Position numbers and translations under genes: made by a program
Shown: piece by piece, positions 1-6,883 of the stretch
How positions within the stretch are numbered: position 1 is the stretch's first letter
How the letters are laid out: the number at the start of each line of letters is the position of its first letter
Notes under the pieces: model-generated
What the model was told of the DNA's origin: nothing
Database searches by the model: none
What the model saw: the letters and a program-made list of their open reading frames with translations, nothing else
Assembly: GCA_010365205.1 (NCBI GenBank)
Contig: JAAFGU010000083.1
Span: 1 to 9,248, forward strand
Direction: 5' to 3'
DNA: 9,248 bases
Origin: Aromatoleum sp.
Lineage (GTDB): Bacteria; Pseudomonadota; Gammaproteobacteria; Burkholderiales; Casimicrobiaceae

Positions 1-849
1 GCGGCACCGGCGGCGGCCGCGGCGCGGGTTCCCGTCGGGCGAATCGACACCTTGAAGCGCATCCGCGAGACCGGCGCAATTATCCTCGGCGTGCGAGATT
101 CGTCGGTGCCGTTCTCTTTCCTCGACGTACAGAACCAGCCGCAAGGCTATTCGGTGGATCTTTGCCTGAAGGCGGCCGACGCGATCAAGGCCGACCTGAA
201 AATGCCGCGGCTCGAGATCAAGTTCCTGCCCGTCAGTTCAGCCAACCGGATCCCGGCGCTGCTCGAGAACAAGATCGACCTGGAATGCGGGTCGACGACC
301 AACACCCGCGACCGGCAGAAACAAGTGGCGTTCGCGTATACGACCTACGTCGCCGGCATCAAGATGCTGGCGAAGACGTCGTCCAACATCAGCGGCATCG
401 AGGACCTGCGCGGCAAGAAGGTCGTTGTGACCAAGGGCACAACCAGCGAGAAAATGATCACCACGCTCAATGACGAGCGCCTGCTCAAGCTGACGCTCAT
501 CGAGTCGCCCGACCACAACGAATCGTTCAGAAAGGTCGAGAGCGGCGAAGCCGTGGCGTTCCCGATGGATGACGTGCTCCTCTACGGCCTCATCTCGAAG
601 TCGAAGAAGCCCGAAGATTTCGCGGTCGTCGGCAAATACCTGTCGGTCGAGCCGTACGCGATCATGATGCGCAAGGACGAGCCGCAGCTCGAGCGCATCG
701 TCAACCGCGCGCTGAACGAACTATTCCAATCGGGCGAAATCCGGCGCCTGTACGCCAAGTGGTTCACGACCAAGGAGCTGACGGTGCCGCTTAACCAATA
801 TTTGAAGGAGGCGTTCTCGGTGCCGAACACCTATCCCGCCTGGCCATAG
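1..849 (+). CDS. gltI: Glutamate/aspartate ABC transporter periplasmic binding protein, 5' end missing
   Basis: This is a solute-binding protein (family 3) that would capture glutamate/aspartate in the periplasm and deliver it to an ABC importer. The frame is open from base 1, so the true start lies outside the window. The first visible residues are alanine-rich and probably the end of a signal peptide, followed by the mature start (VGRIDTLKRIRETG). From memory, the sequence closely follows E. coli GltI: SSVPFSF near the start, NRIP, the ECGSTTNTRDRQKQ block, KGTTSEK, the DH.ESF..VESG.AVAF.MDD stretch and a C-terminal KWF. About 282 residues are visible, nearly the full mature length. A TTG at base 52 is in frame, but using it would cut into the conserved N-terminus, so it is not the start. 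No permease or ATPase gene lies downstream; the gene ends at a terminator, so it closes its operon or stands alone. The family is secure; the exact ligand is inferred. Confidence 0.9.
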   Translation, partial: AAPAAAAARVPVGRIDTLKRIRETGAIILGVRDSSVPFSFLDVQNQPQGYSVDLCLKAADAIKADLKMPRLEIKFLPVSSANRIPALLENKIDLECGSTTNTRDRQKQVAFAYTTYVAGIKMLAKTSSNISGIEDLRGKKVVVTKGTTSEKMITTLNDERLLKLTLIESPDHNESFRKVESGEAVAFPMDDVLLYGLISKSKKPEDFAVVGKYLSVEPYAIMMRKDEPQLERIVNRALNELFQSGEIRRLYAKWFTTKELTVPLNQYLKEAFSVPNTYPAWP

Positions 850-868
850 TTCCACCGCCGGTGCGTGT

Positions 869-905
869 CGCGAAAAAGCCCGGTTCCGGCCGGGACTGTT
901 TCGCG
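869..905. terminator. Bidirectional intrinsic terminator between convergent genes
   Basis: An inner GC stem (CCCGG 879-883 with CCGGG 890-894, loop TTCCGG) sits within an outer stem (CGCGAAA 869-875 with TTTCGCG 899-905). Read on the minus strand, the inner hairpin is followed by CTTTTT, the classic Rho-independent form, which would end the wax synthase transcript. Read on the plus strand it is followed by ACTGTTT, a weaker tract that would serve gltI. It lies between the two convergent stop codons. Confidence 0.72.
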
Positions 906-922
906 GTACGCGGGGCCACCCG

Positions 923-2386
923 TCAGTCGACACCGACGATCTTCGCCGCCATCGCGGCGGAAAGTTCGCCCTTCCATGGCCACGGCGCGAGCAGCGTCGT
1001 GAGCACGAGTTTCTCGAACTCCGGCTGGAAACCGGCGATCACCCGGCCCGGATCGGGACACAACCCACGATCGGTGATGAGCCCGAATTGCACCTGCCCG
1101 TTGTAGGAAAGAATCGACACACCCATCCCGATATCTCCGGACTGCGGCACCCAGAACATGAAGCGCCCGATTTTCGCACCCGCCATGAACAGGGGCTGCT
1201 GTGGACCGGGGACATTGGTCATCACACTGGTGGCGTTGCGTGCCAGAGCGATCAGCAACTGGTCCTGCAGCAGCTTCGGTCCGGCGCCGACGGCGGCCAG
1301 AAGACCGAGCGTCAGGACCGGCTGGTAGCTGTTCTTCAAGGCCCGCATGTTGGCGCGCACCGCGTAGAGGCGCTCTACCGGATTCTCGATGCCGATCGGC
1401 AGATCGAGGAACACGAGCCCGAACTGATTGCCGAGCTTCCATGCTCTCTCGGGCGGGCGCAGGTTCACTGGCACCAGCGCGCGGACCATCACGCCGTCGG
1501 TCGAATCGCCCTTGCGCACGAGATACTCGCGCAGCGCCCCGGCCACGCATGACAGCAACACGTCGTTGATCGAGGCGCCGAGCGCCTTGCCGACGGCCTT
1601 CACCTCGTCCAGCGCAATCGGGGCGGCCCACGCCACACGCTTGGCTACCCCCGGGGTGCCCTTGAACCGGGTCGCCGAATCCTGCCCCATCAGAGCGAGT
1701 CTTGCGATTTCCGCGGTCAGCGCCCCGCCCCGTTCGGCCAGCGCTGCGGCCTTCGCTGGATCCTGCCAGATCGCGACGCCTTTCTCGATCAGCGTCGAGC
1801 CAAGCTTGAGCGCCGCCTGCATCGCTCCGGCGAACGGTTCGATCATTTGGCTCTGCGCGTCTCCTGCTTTCCCCGGGGGTTCCTTTGTTGCCGGGGGCGG
1901 CGGCGGCGCGGGATGCCCGCCCGCTCCCGAGTCGCTCATCGAGAGCAGGACCTGTATCAGCGCGATACCGTCGGCGTAGCAGTGGTGGATGCGCGCGATC
2001 AGCGCGCTGCCGCCCTCGAAGTTGTCGACCAGGTGGAACTGCCAGAGCGGATGCGCCGGATCGAGCGGCGTACTCGCGAGGCGAGAGACCAGCGTCTGCA
2101 ACCCCCGCGTCCCGCCACGGCCGGGGAGCGCCAGGTGCGTGAAATGATGATCGAGGCCGAACGCGGGGTCGTTCTCCCAGTACGTCGCGCCGTGCATCTG
2201 CACCGGCCGCTGCCGGAACCGCGCGTAACGGAGAAAGCGCTTCTCGATCGTCGCCTTCATCCGGGTGAACGACACTCGCCCGGGGAAGATCAGCACCCCG
2301 CAGATCATCATCAGGTTGCTCGCGCGATCCATCCGCAGCCACGCGGTATCGACAGCGGAGATTTTTTCGCGCCGAAGGGAGGCCAT
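923..2386 (-). CDS. Wax ester synthase/diacylglycerol O-acyltransferase (WS/DGAT)
   Basis: This enzyme transfers an acyl group from acyl-CoA to a long-chain alcohol (wax ester) or diacylglycerol (triacylglycerol), usually at the inner membrane or lipid-body surface. The 487 residues match the usual family length. The catalytic HHxxxDG motif is HHCYADG at residues 134-140. PLW at 113-115, the NDVLL motif near 274-278, PVNLRPP near 306-312 and TNVPGP near 390-395 are all family hallmarks, and the C-terminal domain contains the conserved GVSILSYNG stretch. A proline-rich linker (about 159-172) separates the acyltransferase core from the middle region. The ATG at 2386 starts the family's N-terminal pattern (ISAVDTAWLRMD); no strong Shine-Dalgarno precedes it. 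The gene is divergent from the acyl-CoA-binding protein and faces gltI. A fatty acyl-CoA reductase nearby suggests wax esters as product, but activity on diacylglycerol cannot be excluded. Confidence 0.93.
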   Translation of the reverse strand: MASLRREKISAVDTAWLRMDRASNLMMICGVLIFPGRVSFTRMKATIEKRFLRYARFRQRPVQMHGATYWENDPAFGLDHHFTHLALPGRGGTRGLQTLVSRLASTPLDPAHPLWQFHLVDNFEGGSALIARIHHCYADGIALIQVLLSMSDSGAGGHPAPPPPPATKEPPGKAGDAQSQMIEPFAGAMQAALKLGSTLIEKGVAIWQDPAKAAALAERGGALTAEIARLALMGQDSATRFKGTPGVAKRVAWAAPIALDEVKAVGKALGASINDVLLSCVAGALREYLVRKGDSTDGVMVRALVPVNLRPPERAWKLGNQFGLVFLDLPIGIENPVERLYAVRANMRALKNSYQPVLTLGLLAAVGAGPKLLQDQLLIALARNATSVMTNVPGPQQPLFMAGAKIGRFMFWVPQSGDIGMGVSILSYNGQVQFGLITDRGLCPDPGRVIAGFQPEFEKLVLTTLLAPWPWKGELSAAMAAKIVGVD

Positions 2387-2465
2387 GCGGACAGGAAGGG
2401 CAGGTGGGCGAGAGGGCGCCGGGAGGGCGATACCGTCGTGCCGCGAGATCTCCGCGGCGCGTCGT

Positions 2466-2495
2466 TTGCACGCGTTTTCGGCTTCGCGCTAAAGT
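2466..2495 (+). promoter_or_regulatory. Candidate sigma70-type promoter of the acyl-CoA-binding protein gene
   Basis: TTGCAC (2466-2471) and TAAAGT (2490-2495) are separated by 18 bases, and a start near 2502 would give a leader of about 39 bases. The -35 match is weak (only TTG), so the call rests on the -10 and position. The rest of the 154-base divergent gap (2387-2540) shows no clear promoter for the wax synthase on the minus strand. Confidence 0.35.
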
Positions 2496-2526
2496 AGCAC
2501 AATCGCCGTGGCCGGAAATGCCCACC

Positions 2527-2534
2527 GAGGAGGA
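2527..2534 (+). promoter_or_regulatory. Shine-Dalgarno deciding the ACBP start
   Basis: GAGGAGGA lies 6 bases before the ATG at 2541. It selects that codon over the in-frame ATG at 2508, which has no such site and would add 11 unconserved residues. Confidence 0.8.
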
Positions 2535-2540
2535 CGCACG

Positions 2541-2819
2541 ATGGCAGCCGCACCGAAGAAGGACGATCTCAAAGCGAAGTTCGAGGCGGCCGCCGCAGCG
2601 GCCAAGCAGACGAAAAAGAAACCGGACAACGCGACGCTGCTGAAGCTCTACGCGTTCTACAAGCAGGCCACGGACGGCGACGTGAAGGGTGACCGGCCCG
2701 GCGGCTTCGATTTCGTCGGCGGGGCGAAGTACGACGCCTGGGCCAAGCTCAAGGCATTGAGCAAGGACGAAGCGATGCAGAACTACATCAAGCAGGTCGA
2801 AAAGCTCAACCGCGACTGA
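2541..2819 (+). CDS. Acyl-CoA-binding protein (ACBP)
   Basis: This small cytosolic four-helix protein binds medium- and long-chain acyl-CoA esters and would present them to acyl-CoA-using enzymes. The 92 residues match the classic single-domain ACBP length. The hallmark YKQAT..GD is at 40-47, RPG at 52-54, and the KYDAW...K block and YI..VE.L end follow. Compared with bovine ACBP from memory, the ligand-contacting residues are all present: Y37, K41, K63 and Y82 correspond to Y28, K32, K54 and Y73. The first 30 residues are alanine/lysine-rich. ACBPs are ubiquitous in eukaryotes but patchy in bacteria. Here the gene sits between wax synthase and phasin, near the acyl-CoA reductase, so a role in feeding acyl-CoA to wax ester synthesis is a reasonable inference. 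The start is set by the strong ribosome site at 2527. Confidence 0.92.
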   Translation: MAAAPKKDDLKAKFEAAAAAAKQTKKKPDNATLLKLYAFYKQATDGDVKGDRPGGFDFVGGAKYDAWAKLKALSKDEAMQNYIKQVEKLNRD

Positions 2820-2821
2820 AA

Positions 2822-2853
2822 GCGCGGAGCCCCCGCGCGACGCCCCGAGGGCG
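2822..2853. terminator. Paired GC hairpins between convergent ACBP and phasin genes
   Basis: GCGCGG (2822-2827) pairs with CCGCGC (2833-2838) around a 5-base loop. Just after it, CGCCC (2841-2845) pairs with GGGCG (2849-2853) around a 3-base loop. They fill the short gap between two converging stop codons, where terminators are expected. There is no T tract on either strand, so this may only assist Rho or be incidental in GC-rich DNA. Confidence 0.35.
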
Positions 2854-2877
2854 TGTGCGCCGCCGAGGGCCCCGCAA

Positions 2878-3432
2878 TCATGCGCTCTGTCTGCGTGCCG
2901 ACTTCGGGGCCGACGGCGGCTTGCGAGCGCCCTTTGCGGCGGATTTTTTCGCGGCCGGCTTTTTCACCGGCTTGAAGCCCGGCGTCCCGCCCGCCTTCGA
3001 CGTGCCGCCGGTCGACTTGAGCAGCCGGTTTACCGCCGCCGACAGTTCGTCGACGCGAACGGCCAACCGCTGGACGTCGTTTTGCGTGAAGATGCCGAGC
3101 TTCGACAAAGCGCGCGCCACACGATCTTCGAATACCTGTTCCAGCTTGTCCCAGGTTCCGCCCGCCATGTCCTGCATCTCCTTCGCTGTCGCCTTCGCGG
3201 CGCCGCGCGCCGCCGCCGCGGTATCCGACGCCGCCTGTCGTGTTTTCCGCTCAAGATGTTCGCCGTGCTTGACCAGCGTTTCGAACACCTTCGTTCCTTC
3301 GGCTTGTGCGCGGGCGAACGCGCCCAGCCCGGCCAGCCAGATTTGATGCGAGGAATCGCGAACCATTTTCGCAAGGTCGCCCGACCTTGGGGCCGCCCCG
3401 GTTCCCATTTCCGCCTTCGCTTTCTTCAGCAT
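2878..3432 (-). CDS. Phasin, PhaF/PhaI-type granule-associated protein with basic tail
   Basis: Phasins coat polyhydroxyalkanoate or other hydrophobic inclusions. The 184-residue protein matches the PhaF/PhaI (poly(hydroxyalkanoate) granule-associated) family. IWLAGLGAFARAQAEG (31-46) and the following VFETLVKHGE are the family signature; residues 60-100 are an alanine-rich amphipathic helix. KLGIFTQNDVQRLAVRVDEL (111-130) continues to about 140 as a heptad-like coiled coil, probably for oligomerisation. Residues 151-184 form a K/A/P-rich, histone H1-like tail (KPAAKKSAAKGARK), shorter than that of Pseudomonas PhaF, which binds DNA. The start at 3432 is chosen because GGGAGAG lies just upstream (3443-3437) and the family homology begins after it; the in-frame ATG at 3495 would add 21 unconserved residues. 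No PHA synthase is visible, and the neighbours point to wax ester or triacylglycerol bodies as the coated inclusion. That target is inference. Confidence 0.87.
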   Translation of the reverse strand: MLKKAKAEMGTGAAPRSGDLAKMVRDSSHQIWLAGLGAFARAQAEGTKVFETLVKHGEHLERKTRQAASDTAAAARGAAKATAKEMQDMAGGTWDKLEQVFEDRVARALSKLGIFTQNDVQRLAVRVDELSAAVNRLLKSTGGTSKAGGTPGFKPVKKPAAKKSAAKGARKPPSAPKSARRQSA

Positions 3433-3436
3433 TGCA

Positions 3437-3443
3437 CTCTCCC
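3437..3443 (-). promoter_or_regulatory. Shine-Dalgarno deciding the phasin start
   Basis: On the minus strand GGGAGAG precedes the ATG at 3432 by 4 bases. It favours this start over the in-frame ATG at 3495. Confidence 0.7.
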
Positions 3444-3505
3444 GCTGTTGCGCTCCTCTTTTGCCACCCGCATTTGCCAACGGCCGGCCGATCACCTCAT
3501 GACCG

Positions 3506-3531
3506 GCATTCTAGGCTCTGCATTCTAGAGC
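3506..3531. repeat. Short direct repeat with overlapping dyad in the phasin/reductase divergent gap
   Basis: GCATTCTAG occurs at 3506-3514 and again at 3520-3528. GCTCT (3515-3519) and AGAGC (3527-3531) form an overlapping inverted repeat. On the minus strand each copy contains TAGAAT, one mismatch from a -10 hexamer, so it could be part of the phasin promoter, an operator, or both. No good -35 was found. The rest of the 284-base gap (3433-3716) holds only the candidate -10 at 3586 and the reductase ribosome site. Confidence 0.45.
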
Positions 3532-3585
3532 AACCACTCTAAAGCCCGCGCGGGGGGCGATCGTCGTATTGCCCGAGGCGGCCGG

Positions 3586-3591
3586 TATAAT
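3586..3591 (+). promoter_or_regulatory. Consensus -10 box upstream of the fatty acyl-CoA reductase
   Basis: TATAAT matches the sigma70 -10 exactly and stands out in GC-rich sequence. A start near 3598 would leave a leader of about 119 bases. No recognisable -35 lies 16-18 bases upstream, so an activator may be needed. Confidence 0.5.
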
Positions 3592-3705
3592 CAAGCGTGC
3601 ACGGCGCCGGGATGACCCGCCCATCAATCTTCGCCCGTCGCCGCGTTTCGCTGCAGGTCCCGGCGCGACCCCGGATCAACCGTGGCCGCCGCCCTCGTCC
3701 CGCAT

Positions 3706-3713
3706 GGAGGAAG
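3706..3713 (+). promoter_or_regulatory. Shine-Dalgarno deciding the reductase start
   Basis: GGAGGAAG ends 3 bases before the ATG at 3717. This fixes the start there; the in-frame upstream codon at 3597 would add 40 arginine/proline-rich residues before the Rossmann strand. Confidence 0.8.
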
Positions 3714-3716
3714 CTC

Positions 3717-5711
3717 ATGGCGTATTTCGTTACCGGCGCGACCGGCTTCATTGGCCGTTTTCTGGTCGTTAACCTGTTGAAGCGCGGCGAGCCAATCTAC
3801 GTGCTGGTGCGGAAAAGCTCCGTAAAGAAGTTCGCGCAACTGCGCGACGGATACTGGGGCGCCACCGACAAGCAGGTGATCGCCGTCGTCGGCGACCTTG
3901 GCAAGAAGAACCTGGGCGTGGCCGACGCCGACTTGAAACGACTCAAGGGGAAGGTCAAGCACTGCTTCCACCTTGCCGCCATTTACGACTTGTCCGCCAG
4001 CGCCGAGGACCAGCAGATCGCGAATGTCGAAGGCACGCGCAACGCCGTCCGGTTTGCCGAAGCCGTCACTGCCGGCTGCTTTCATCACGCGAGCTCGATC
4101 GCGGCGGCAGGCCTGTATGACGGCGTGTTCCGCGAAGACATGTTCGAAGAGGCCGAGGACCTCGACCACCCTTACTTCAAGACGAAGCACGACTCCGAGG
4201 GTGTAGTCCGGCGCGAATGCAGACGTCCGTTTCGCATCTATCGTCCCGGCTTCGTCGTCGGCGACTCGAAGACCGGCTACATCGACAAGATCGACGGGCC
4301 GTACTACTTCTTCAAGGTGCTCCAGAAGCTGCGGCGCGCGCTGCCGCCGTGGATGCCCATGATCGGGATCGAAGGAGGCCGCCTCAACATCGTGCCGGTC
4401 GATTTCGTCGCCGACGCCATGGATTTCCTTGCCCACAAGAAAGGGCTCGACGGCAAGTGCTTCCATCTGACCGACCCGGAGCCGCACCGGATCGGCGAGG
4501 TGCTGAACATCTTCGCCCGCGCCGGCCACGCGCCGCAGATGACGATGCGGCTGAACGCACGGATGTTCGGCTTCATCCCGGCACCTATCCTCTACGGCAT
4601 CGGGTCGCTGTCGCCGGTCAAGCGAATGATCCGGGCAGTTCTGACCGATCTCGGAATTCCCAAGGACGTGTTCCAGTTCATCAACTGGCCGACCCGCTAC
4701 GACAACCGGGAGACGACAAAGGCGCTGAAGGGCTCCGGCATCGCGGTGCCGCACGTCGAGACGTACGCCGCCAAGCTGTGGGACTACTGGGAGCGCAACC
4801 TCGACCCGGACCTCTTCATCGACCGCACGCTGGCGGGCCGCGTGAAGGACAAGGTCATCGTCATCACCGGCGGGTCCTCCGGGATCGGCAAGGCGACCGC
4901 ACTCAAGATGGCCGGCGCCAACGCCAAGGTCATCCTCGTCGCGCGCGGCGAAGAAAAGCTCCTCGAGACCCAGAAGGAGATCGAGGCTGCCGGAGGCCGC
5001 AGCTGGATTTACATCTGCGACGTGTCGGACCTCGCGTCCTGCGACGCACTGGTCGCGCGGGTGCTGAAGGAGCACGGCGTCTGCGACTACCTCGTCAACA
5101 ATGCCGGACGCTCGATCCGCCGCGGCGTCATCAATTCGTTCGATCGCTTCCACGATTTCGAGCGGACGATGCAGTTGAACTATTTCGGCTCGCTGCGTCT
5201 GATCATGGGCTTCCTGCCGAAGATGATCGCGCAGAAGCGCGGCCACATCATCAACATCTCGTCGATCGGCGTCCTGTCGAACGCGCCGCGGTTCTCGGCG
5301 TACGTCGCGTCGAAGTCGGCGCTCGACTCGTTCTCGGCGTGCGCGGCGTCGGAATTCCTCGACAAGGGTGTCAATTTCACGACCATCAACATGCCGCTGG
5401 TGCGCACGCCGATGATCGCGCCGACCAAGATGTACGAAAGCGTGCCGACGCTGTCGCCGGAACAGGCTGCCGACCTGGTCGTCGAAGCGATCGTCTACAA
5501 GCCGGTGCGCATCGCCACCCGGCTCGGCATTTTCGGCGCGATCAGCCACGCGGCAGCGCCGCGGCTCACGCAGATCATGCTCAATACCGCGTTCAACATG
5601 TTCCCCGACTCGGCGGCCGCGCAGGGCAAGAAGGGCGACGCGGCCCAGCAGCAGCCGCTGTCGCCGGAGCAAATGGCATTCGCCCAGCTCACGCAGGGCA
5701 TCCACTGGTAG
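3717..5711 (+). CDS. Two-domain alcohol-forming fatty acyl-CoA reductase
   Basis: This enzyme is predicted to reduce long-chain acyl-CoA to fatty aldehyde and then fatty alcohol with NADPH, supplying the alcohol for wax esters. The 664 residues hold two SDR domains. The N-terminal extended SDR (1 to about 360) opens with GATGFIG (7-13), with S126-S127 and YFKTK (Y153, K157) as the catalytic set. The C-terminal classical SDR (from about 375) has TGGSSGIG (384-391), NNAG (461-464), S515-S516 and YVASK (Y529, K533). From memory, the whole protein is close to the Marinobacter reductase Maqu_2220 (about 661 residues). Shared blocks include REDMFEEAE, PFRIYRPG, IEGGRLNIVPVDF, WDYWERNLDPDLF, NNAGRSIRR, SFDRFHDFERTMQLNYFGS and NAPRFSAY. 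The Marinobacter enzyme performs both reduction steps, so the same is inferred here. It is divergent from the phasin and convergent with the hydrolase. Confidence 0.92.
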   Translation: MAYFVTGATGFIGRFLVVNLLKRGEPIYVLVRKSSVKKFAQLRDGYWGATDKQVIAVVGDLGKKNLGVADADLKRLKGKVKHCFHLAAIYDLSASAEDQQIANVEGTRNAVRFAEAVTAGCFHHASSIAAAGLYDGVFREDMFEEAEDLDHPYFKTKHDSEGVVRRECRRPFRIYRPGFVVGDSKTGYIDKIDGPYYFFKVLQKLRRALPPWMPMIGIEGGRLNIVPVDFVADAMDFLAHKKGLDGKCFHLTDPEPHRIGEVLNIFARAGHAPQMTMRLNARMFGFIPAPILYGIGSLSPVKRMIRAVLTDLGIPKDVFQFINWPTRYDNRETTKALKGSGIAVPHVETYAAKLWDYWERNLDPDLFIDRTLAGRVKDKVIVITGGSSGIGKATALKMAGANAKVILVARGEEKLLETQKEIEAAGGRSWIYICDVSDLASCDALVARVLKEHGVCDYLVNNAGRSIRRGVINSFDRFHDFERTMQLNYFGSLRLIMGFLPKMIAQKRGHIINISSIGVLSNAPRFSAYVASKSALDSFSACAASEFLDKGVNFTTINMPLVRTPMIAPTKMYESVPTLSPEQAADLVVEAIVYKPVRIATRLGIFGAISHAAAPRLTQIMLNTAFNMFPDSAAAQGKKGDAAQQQPLSPEQMAFAQLTQGIHW

Positions 5712-5781
5712 CCGTGTGGTCGTAGGTGGCTGCGCCCTCCCGGACGGCGCGCCCCGGCACTTGCAGCACGCAGCAACGCGT

Positions 5782-5799
5782 CCGGAATTCGCCTTCCGG
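5782..5799. terminator. Hairpin in the gap between reductase and hydrolase
   Basis: CCGGAA (5782-5787) pairs perfectly with TTCCGG (5794-5799) around TTCGCC. It lies in the 155-base gap (5712-5866) between two convergent genes, where a terminator is expected, but no T tract follows on either strand. Nothing else recognisable is in this gap. Confidence 0.3.
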
Positions 5800-5866
5800 T
5801 ACCGATGCGAGTCTGTGCGGTTAACGCGGATTGCGAGCGGCTGACGGCGGCGACTGCGCCCGTTGG

Positions 5867-6832
5867 TCAGTCGGCGGCATCGCGAACGTCGTCGGGCTCT
5901 GCGCCCGGCTCCGCAGCGGACTCCGCGGCGGCGCGGCGCAATTCCTCGGCGACTCGCGCGAACGCGGACCGATCGCCGAGCAGCGCGTTGTGACCGATTC
6001 CGGTGAGCTCGATGTTGTGCGCGCCGACCAGCCGTGAGCTCGTCTGCGGCGCGATCATCGAGTCGTGCCACGACCACAGCGACACGGTGCGAGTCGGCCG
6101 CTGGGCGCCTTCGTCACGGTTCAGTTCCCCCAGCCATTCATTGCCCGGCCGCAGCTGCTGCAGGCAAGTTCCCGGAAACAGCCATGCGTGGACGCTGCCG
6201 TGATGCGGCGTTCCGAGCGTCATCAGGCAGCGCACGCGATTGCCGCCGTAGCGGCGAAGATAGGCGCGCGCCACCAGCCCGCCCATGCTGTGGCCGACGA
6301 TGGCGACCTGCCGCGCGCCGGTGGCCGCCAGAATCGCGTCGATCTTTGACGCGGCCTGTTCGGCGAAGAGCTCAACCGATTCGAGCGGCGGCCCGTAGGA
6401 AAGCGTGTAAACGGGGCCGATCCCCTGCGTGGCGAGAAAACGCCGCAGACCAACCCAGACGCCGGCGTTGCACAGCACGCCGTGAAGCAGCAGCACGGGC
6501 GCACGCGCGGGCGCCGGCGGCGGTTCCGACACCAGCCAGCGGTAGAGCGCCATCCGCGGACCCGCGCGGCCGATCGCGCGCATTTCGTTCCAGAACATGC
6601 AAATGCTGGCCGGGAGTCCGATCCGCAGCGCCGGCCGTCGCGGGGCGCGAAAGATCCAGGCGAGCGTGAACCAGGCGGTTGACGCCACGAAGGGGATCGC
6701 GAAATACAGCGCAACCGCCCCGGCGGCGAATGGCCAGGCGTTCGCGCCGTGGAAGATTGCGTAGGCGGCCCAGCCGATGTAGGCCACGGCGCCACCGAAC
6801 AGAGTCGTGCCGAGGATGAGTGCGGTGACCAT
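5867..6832 (-). CDS. Membrane-anchored alpha/beta hydrolase, lipase-like
   Basis: This is a serine hydrolase of the lipase/esterase fold. From the ATG at 6832 it has 321 residues. Two hydrophobic segments (about 3-28 and 35-60) should anchor it in the inner membrane. The catalytic domain begins near 110 with VLLLHG (oxyanion loop, 113-118). The nucleophile elbow is GHSMG (180-184, Ser182); SWHDS supplies Asp257 and GIGHN His281, completing a triad in the right order. TLGTPHHGS near 205-213 is typical of bacterial triacylglycerol lipases. The C-terminus is acidic and probably disordered. The start is uncertain: a TTG at 6841 is also in frame, and neither has a good ribosome site. It lies just downstream of the ferritin-like gene in the same direction, so the two are probably co-transcribed. 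In this setting a role in mobilising or remodelling neutral lipid is plausible, but the substrate is not shown. Confidence 0.85.
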   Translation of the reverse strand: MVTALILGTTLFGGAVAYIGWAAYAIFHGANAWPFAAGAVALYFAIPFVASTAWFTLAWIFRAPRRPALRIGLPASICMFWNEMRAIGRAGPRMALYRWLVSEPPPAPARAPVLLLHGVLCNAGVWVGLRRFLATQGIGPVYTLSYGPPLESVELFAEQAASKIDAILAATGARQVAIVGHSMGGLVARAYLRRYGGNRVRCLMTLGTPHHGSVHAWLFPGTCLQQLRPGNEWLGELNRDEGAQRPTRTVSLWSWHDSMIAPQTSSRLVGAHNIELTGIGHNALLGDRSAFARVAEELRRAAAESAAEPGAEPDDVRDAAD

Positions 6833-6883
6833 CGCCGGCAATGGTACCCGCGCGGCGAAAACTCCGCGAGCGCACCTCCGCCG

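Noticed and set aside
1..51. Alanine-rich GC stretch at the left edge as a repeat
   Set aside because: It reads in frame as the end of a signal peptide of the binding protein, so no separate repeat is needed.
831..2525. Minus-strand open frame of 564 codons overlapping the wax synthase
   Set aside because: It is a shifted frame of the same strand with an arginine-rich, low-complexity product; the other frame carries all WS/DGAT motifs.
3597..3716. Forty-residue upstream extension of the reductase
   Set aside because: It lacks a ribosome site and conservation, and it would place an arginine-rich stretch before the Rossmann strand; the ATG at 3717 has a strong GGAGG.
923..5711. A single wax operon
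   Set aside because: The four lipid genes alternate in strand, so they cannot share one transcript; co-regulation must be by other means.
4217..5725. Plus-strand open frame of 502 codons inside the reductase
   Set aside because: It is a shifted frame of the reductase, very rich in arginine, with no domain signature.
3624..6077. Minus-strand open frame of 817 codons opposite the reductase
   Set aside because: It is antisense to a gene with clear conserved motifs, and its product is an arginine/aspartate-rich sequence without recognisable domains, as GC-rich antisense frames usually give.
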